Under the pieces are notes generated by a model that saw only the letters and a list, made by a program, of their open reading frames with translations, was not told where the DNA came from and ran no database searches. Of a stretch of DNA of 7,197 bases, positions 5,926 to 7,197 are shown piece by piece; positions within the stretch are counted from its first letter, which is position 1; each line of letters begins with the position of its first letter. The DNA is from Gallionella sp. (GTDB lineage: Bacteria > Pseudomonadota > Gammaproteobacteria > Burkholderiales > Gallionellaceae). Made by a program: the position numbers and the translations under genes. The stretch covers positions 1-7,197 of the forward strand of contig JADGRM010000113.1 in the NCBI GenBank assembly GCA_017880945.1, given 5' to 3'.

Positions 5926-7197
5926 CTAATATTTTTTTGACGCCGCTTCTATCAGTTGGCCGAGCGCCAAGCCACCATCGTTGCATGGCGCCTGTTGCGG
6001 CAGATACGCCTCGAATCCGGCAGTGCCCAGTTGCTGCATCGCCAGTTCGGCAAGCAGTTTGTTCTGGAATACACCGCCGGTCAAACCCACCGCATCGAAC
6101 GGCGTGTGTGCATGGATGCGTTGCGCCTGCGCTACGATGCAATGTGCGAGGCTCAGGTGGAATTGCATCGCGCGTTGTGCCACTGGCACCTCGTCGCGAC
6201 ACAATGCATGCAACAACAGCGTCCAGTCGGCGATGAGCAAGCCGTTCTCATCTTCGTGCAGCGGCAAATCTATCGCCTCGGCTACACCCATCGTCTCATC
6301 AATGGTTGCAGCAGCCTCAAGCAGCATCGGCCCCTGTCCCTCATAGCTCGCCGTATCGCACAATCCGAGCAGGCTGGACGCGGCGTCGAACAAGCGACCC
6401 GCTGCAGTGGTAACCGGCGCATTCAGGCCATGATCCCACGCGCTTTTCAGCAGCACCGCATCGCGTGCATTCGACTGCCAAGCCAGACCGCTCTCCCAGC
6501 ACAGTGCCGCAGCGGAGCGCCACGGCTCGCGTCCGGCGCGTTCGCCGCCGGGTAGGCGGAACGACTTGAAACTGGCGACGCGCTTCCACGCACCGGGACG
6601 ACCCAGGAGCGCCTCGCCGCCCCACAGCGTGGCGTCCTCGCCGAAGCCGACGCCATCCCAAGTGAATATCAAATATTTCTTGGTCAATCCGGCTTCGAAT
6701 GCCAAAGCCGAAGCATGCGCATGGTGATGTTGTACGCGATACAGAGGCAAGTCCTGTTTCGCTGCCCAGCGGCTGCTGGTGTAGCCGGGGTGTGCATCGC
6801 AGGCGATGGCTTGTGCTTTGACGCCATACAGTTGCTGCAAGTCCGCGATCACCTGCTCGAAGATTTCCAGGCTGCGCGGCGTGCCGAGGTCGCCGATGTG
6901 CGGCGACAGCACCGCGCGATTGTTCCATGCCAGAGCGATGGCATTTTTCATGTGGCCGCCCACCGCCAGCAGCGGTTGCGGCAAGCTGAACGGCAAGTCG
7001 AATTCCAGCGGTGCGATGCCGCGCCCAACACGTAATAGACGAGGACTACCCGCGATGACGCGCAACACGCTGTCGTCGGCCGGGCGCGCGATGGGGCGGT
7101 TGTGATGCAAAAAGGCTTGCGCCACCTTGCCCAGCCGCGCCTCGGCCTCAGCGTTATCGGTCAACACCGGCTCGCCGCTGACATTGCCCGAAGTGGC
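5926..7197 (-). CDS. hypF: Carbamoyltransferase HypF, C-terminal part (5' end outside window)
   Basis: HypF converts carbamoyl phosphate to a carbamoyl adenylate and transfers the carbamoyl group to the HypE C-terminal cysteine. The frame is open to the right edge, so 423 C-terminal residues are visible out of an expected total near 750; the GTG at 7167 is internal. The first visible residues (A-T-S-G-N-V-S-G-E-P) are the end of the YrdC-like domain. The Kae1-like transferase domain follows, with V-G-G-H-M-K-N (79-85), the metal-binding H-H-H-A-H (157-161), T-W-D-G-V-G-F-G-E-D (179-188), L-P-G-G-E-R-A-G-R-E-P-W-R (215-227), Y-E-G-Q-G-P-M (285-291), L-T-G-G-V-F-Q-N (372-379) and N-D-G-G-L-A-L-G-Q (406-414). 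The missing N-terminus should hold the acylphosphatase and zinc-finger domains. It is the most upstream visible gene of the hyp operon and precedes hypE by 158 bases. The domain appears intact. Confidence 0.96.
   Translation of the reverse strand, partial: ATSGNVSGEPVLTDNAEAEARLGKVAQAFLHHNRPIARPADDSVLRVIAGSPRLLRVGRGIAPLEFDLPFSLPQPLLAVGGHMKNAIALAWNNRAVLSPHIGDLGTPRSLEIFEQVIADLQQLYGVKAQAIACDAHPGYTSSRWAAKQDLPLYRVQHHHAHASALAFEAGLTKKYLIFTWDGVGFGEDATLWGGEALLGRPGAWKRVASFKSFRLPGGERAGREPWRSAAALCWESGLAWQSNARDAVLLKSAWDHGLNAPVTTAAGRLFDAASSLLGLCDTASYEGQGPMLLEAAATIDETMGVAEAIDLPLHEDENGLLIADWTLLLHALCRDEVPVAQRAMQFHLSLAHCIVAQAQRIHAHTPFDAVGLTGGVFQNKLLAELAMQQLGTAGFEAYLPQQAPCNDGGLALGQLIEAASKKY

Noticed and set aside
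5956..6555. A 199-codon + strand open frame opposite hypF
   Set aside because: It is antisense to conserved HypF motifs and has no recognisable domain.

Overview
The window looks like ordinary bacterial chromosome, moderately GC-rich, most likely from a proteobacterium. My guess is a betaproteobacterium, based on overall protein flavour and the REP-like repeats. No 16S or other taxonomic marker is present, so this is a weak inference.

Layout. Bases 1-576 hold the 3' part of a PAP2-family membrane phosphatase gene on the + strand. A 275-base gap (577-851) follows, with two small palindromic motifs and a possible promoter. Bases 852-3086 carry a two-gene + strand operon: a long-form NfeD membrane serine protease and a slipin (stomatin/SPFH-type protein). 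A 19-codon open frame with a good Shine-Dalgarno overlaps the slipin stop. Bases 3087-3461 separate two convergent transcription units and contain a roughly 175-base non-coding element with imperfect terminal inverted repeats and internal hairpins. From 3462 to the right edge, all genes are on the - strand and belong to [NiFe]-hydrogenase maturation. In transcription order they are hypF (3' part only), hypE, hypA and hypB. A second REP-like element lies between hypF and hypE.

How the genes work together. HypF makes a carbamoyl adenylate and loads the carbamoyl group onto the C-terminal cysteine of HypE. HypE dehydrates it to a thiocyanate that supplies the CN ligands of the active-site iron. 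HypA and HypB then deliver nickel. HypC and HypD, which build the Fe(CN)2CO unit, are absent from the visible part of the cluster. NfeD and slipin form a known protease/substrate membrane pair.

I found no convincing undescribed system. The most interesting signals are the two repeat elements, which share a 25-base head at two unrelated loci, the position of one of them at the hypF/hypE junction, and the tiny open frame cut short beside the other.
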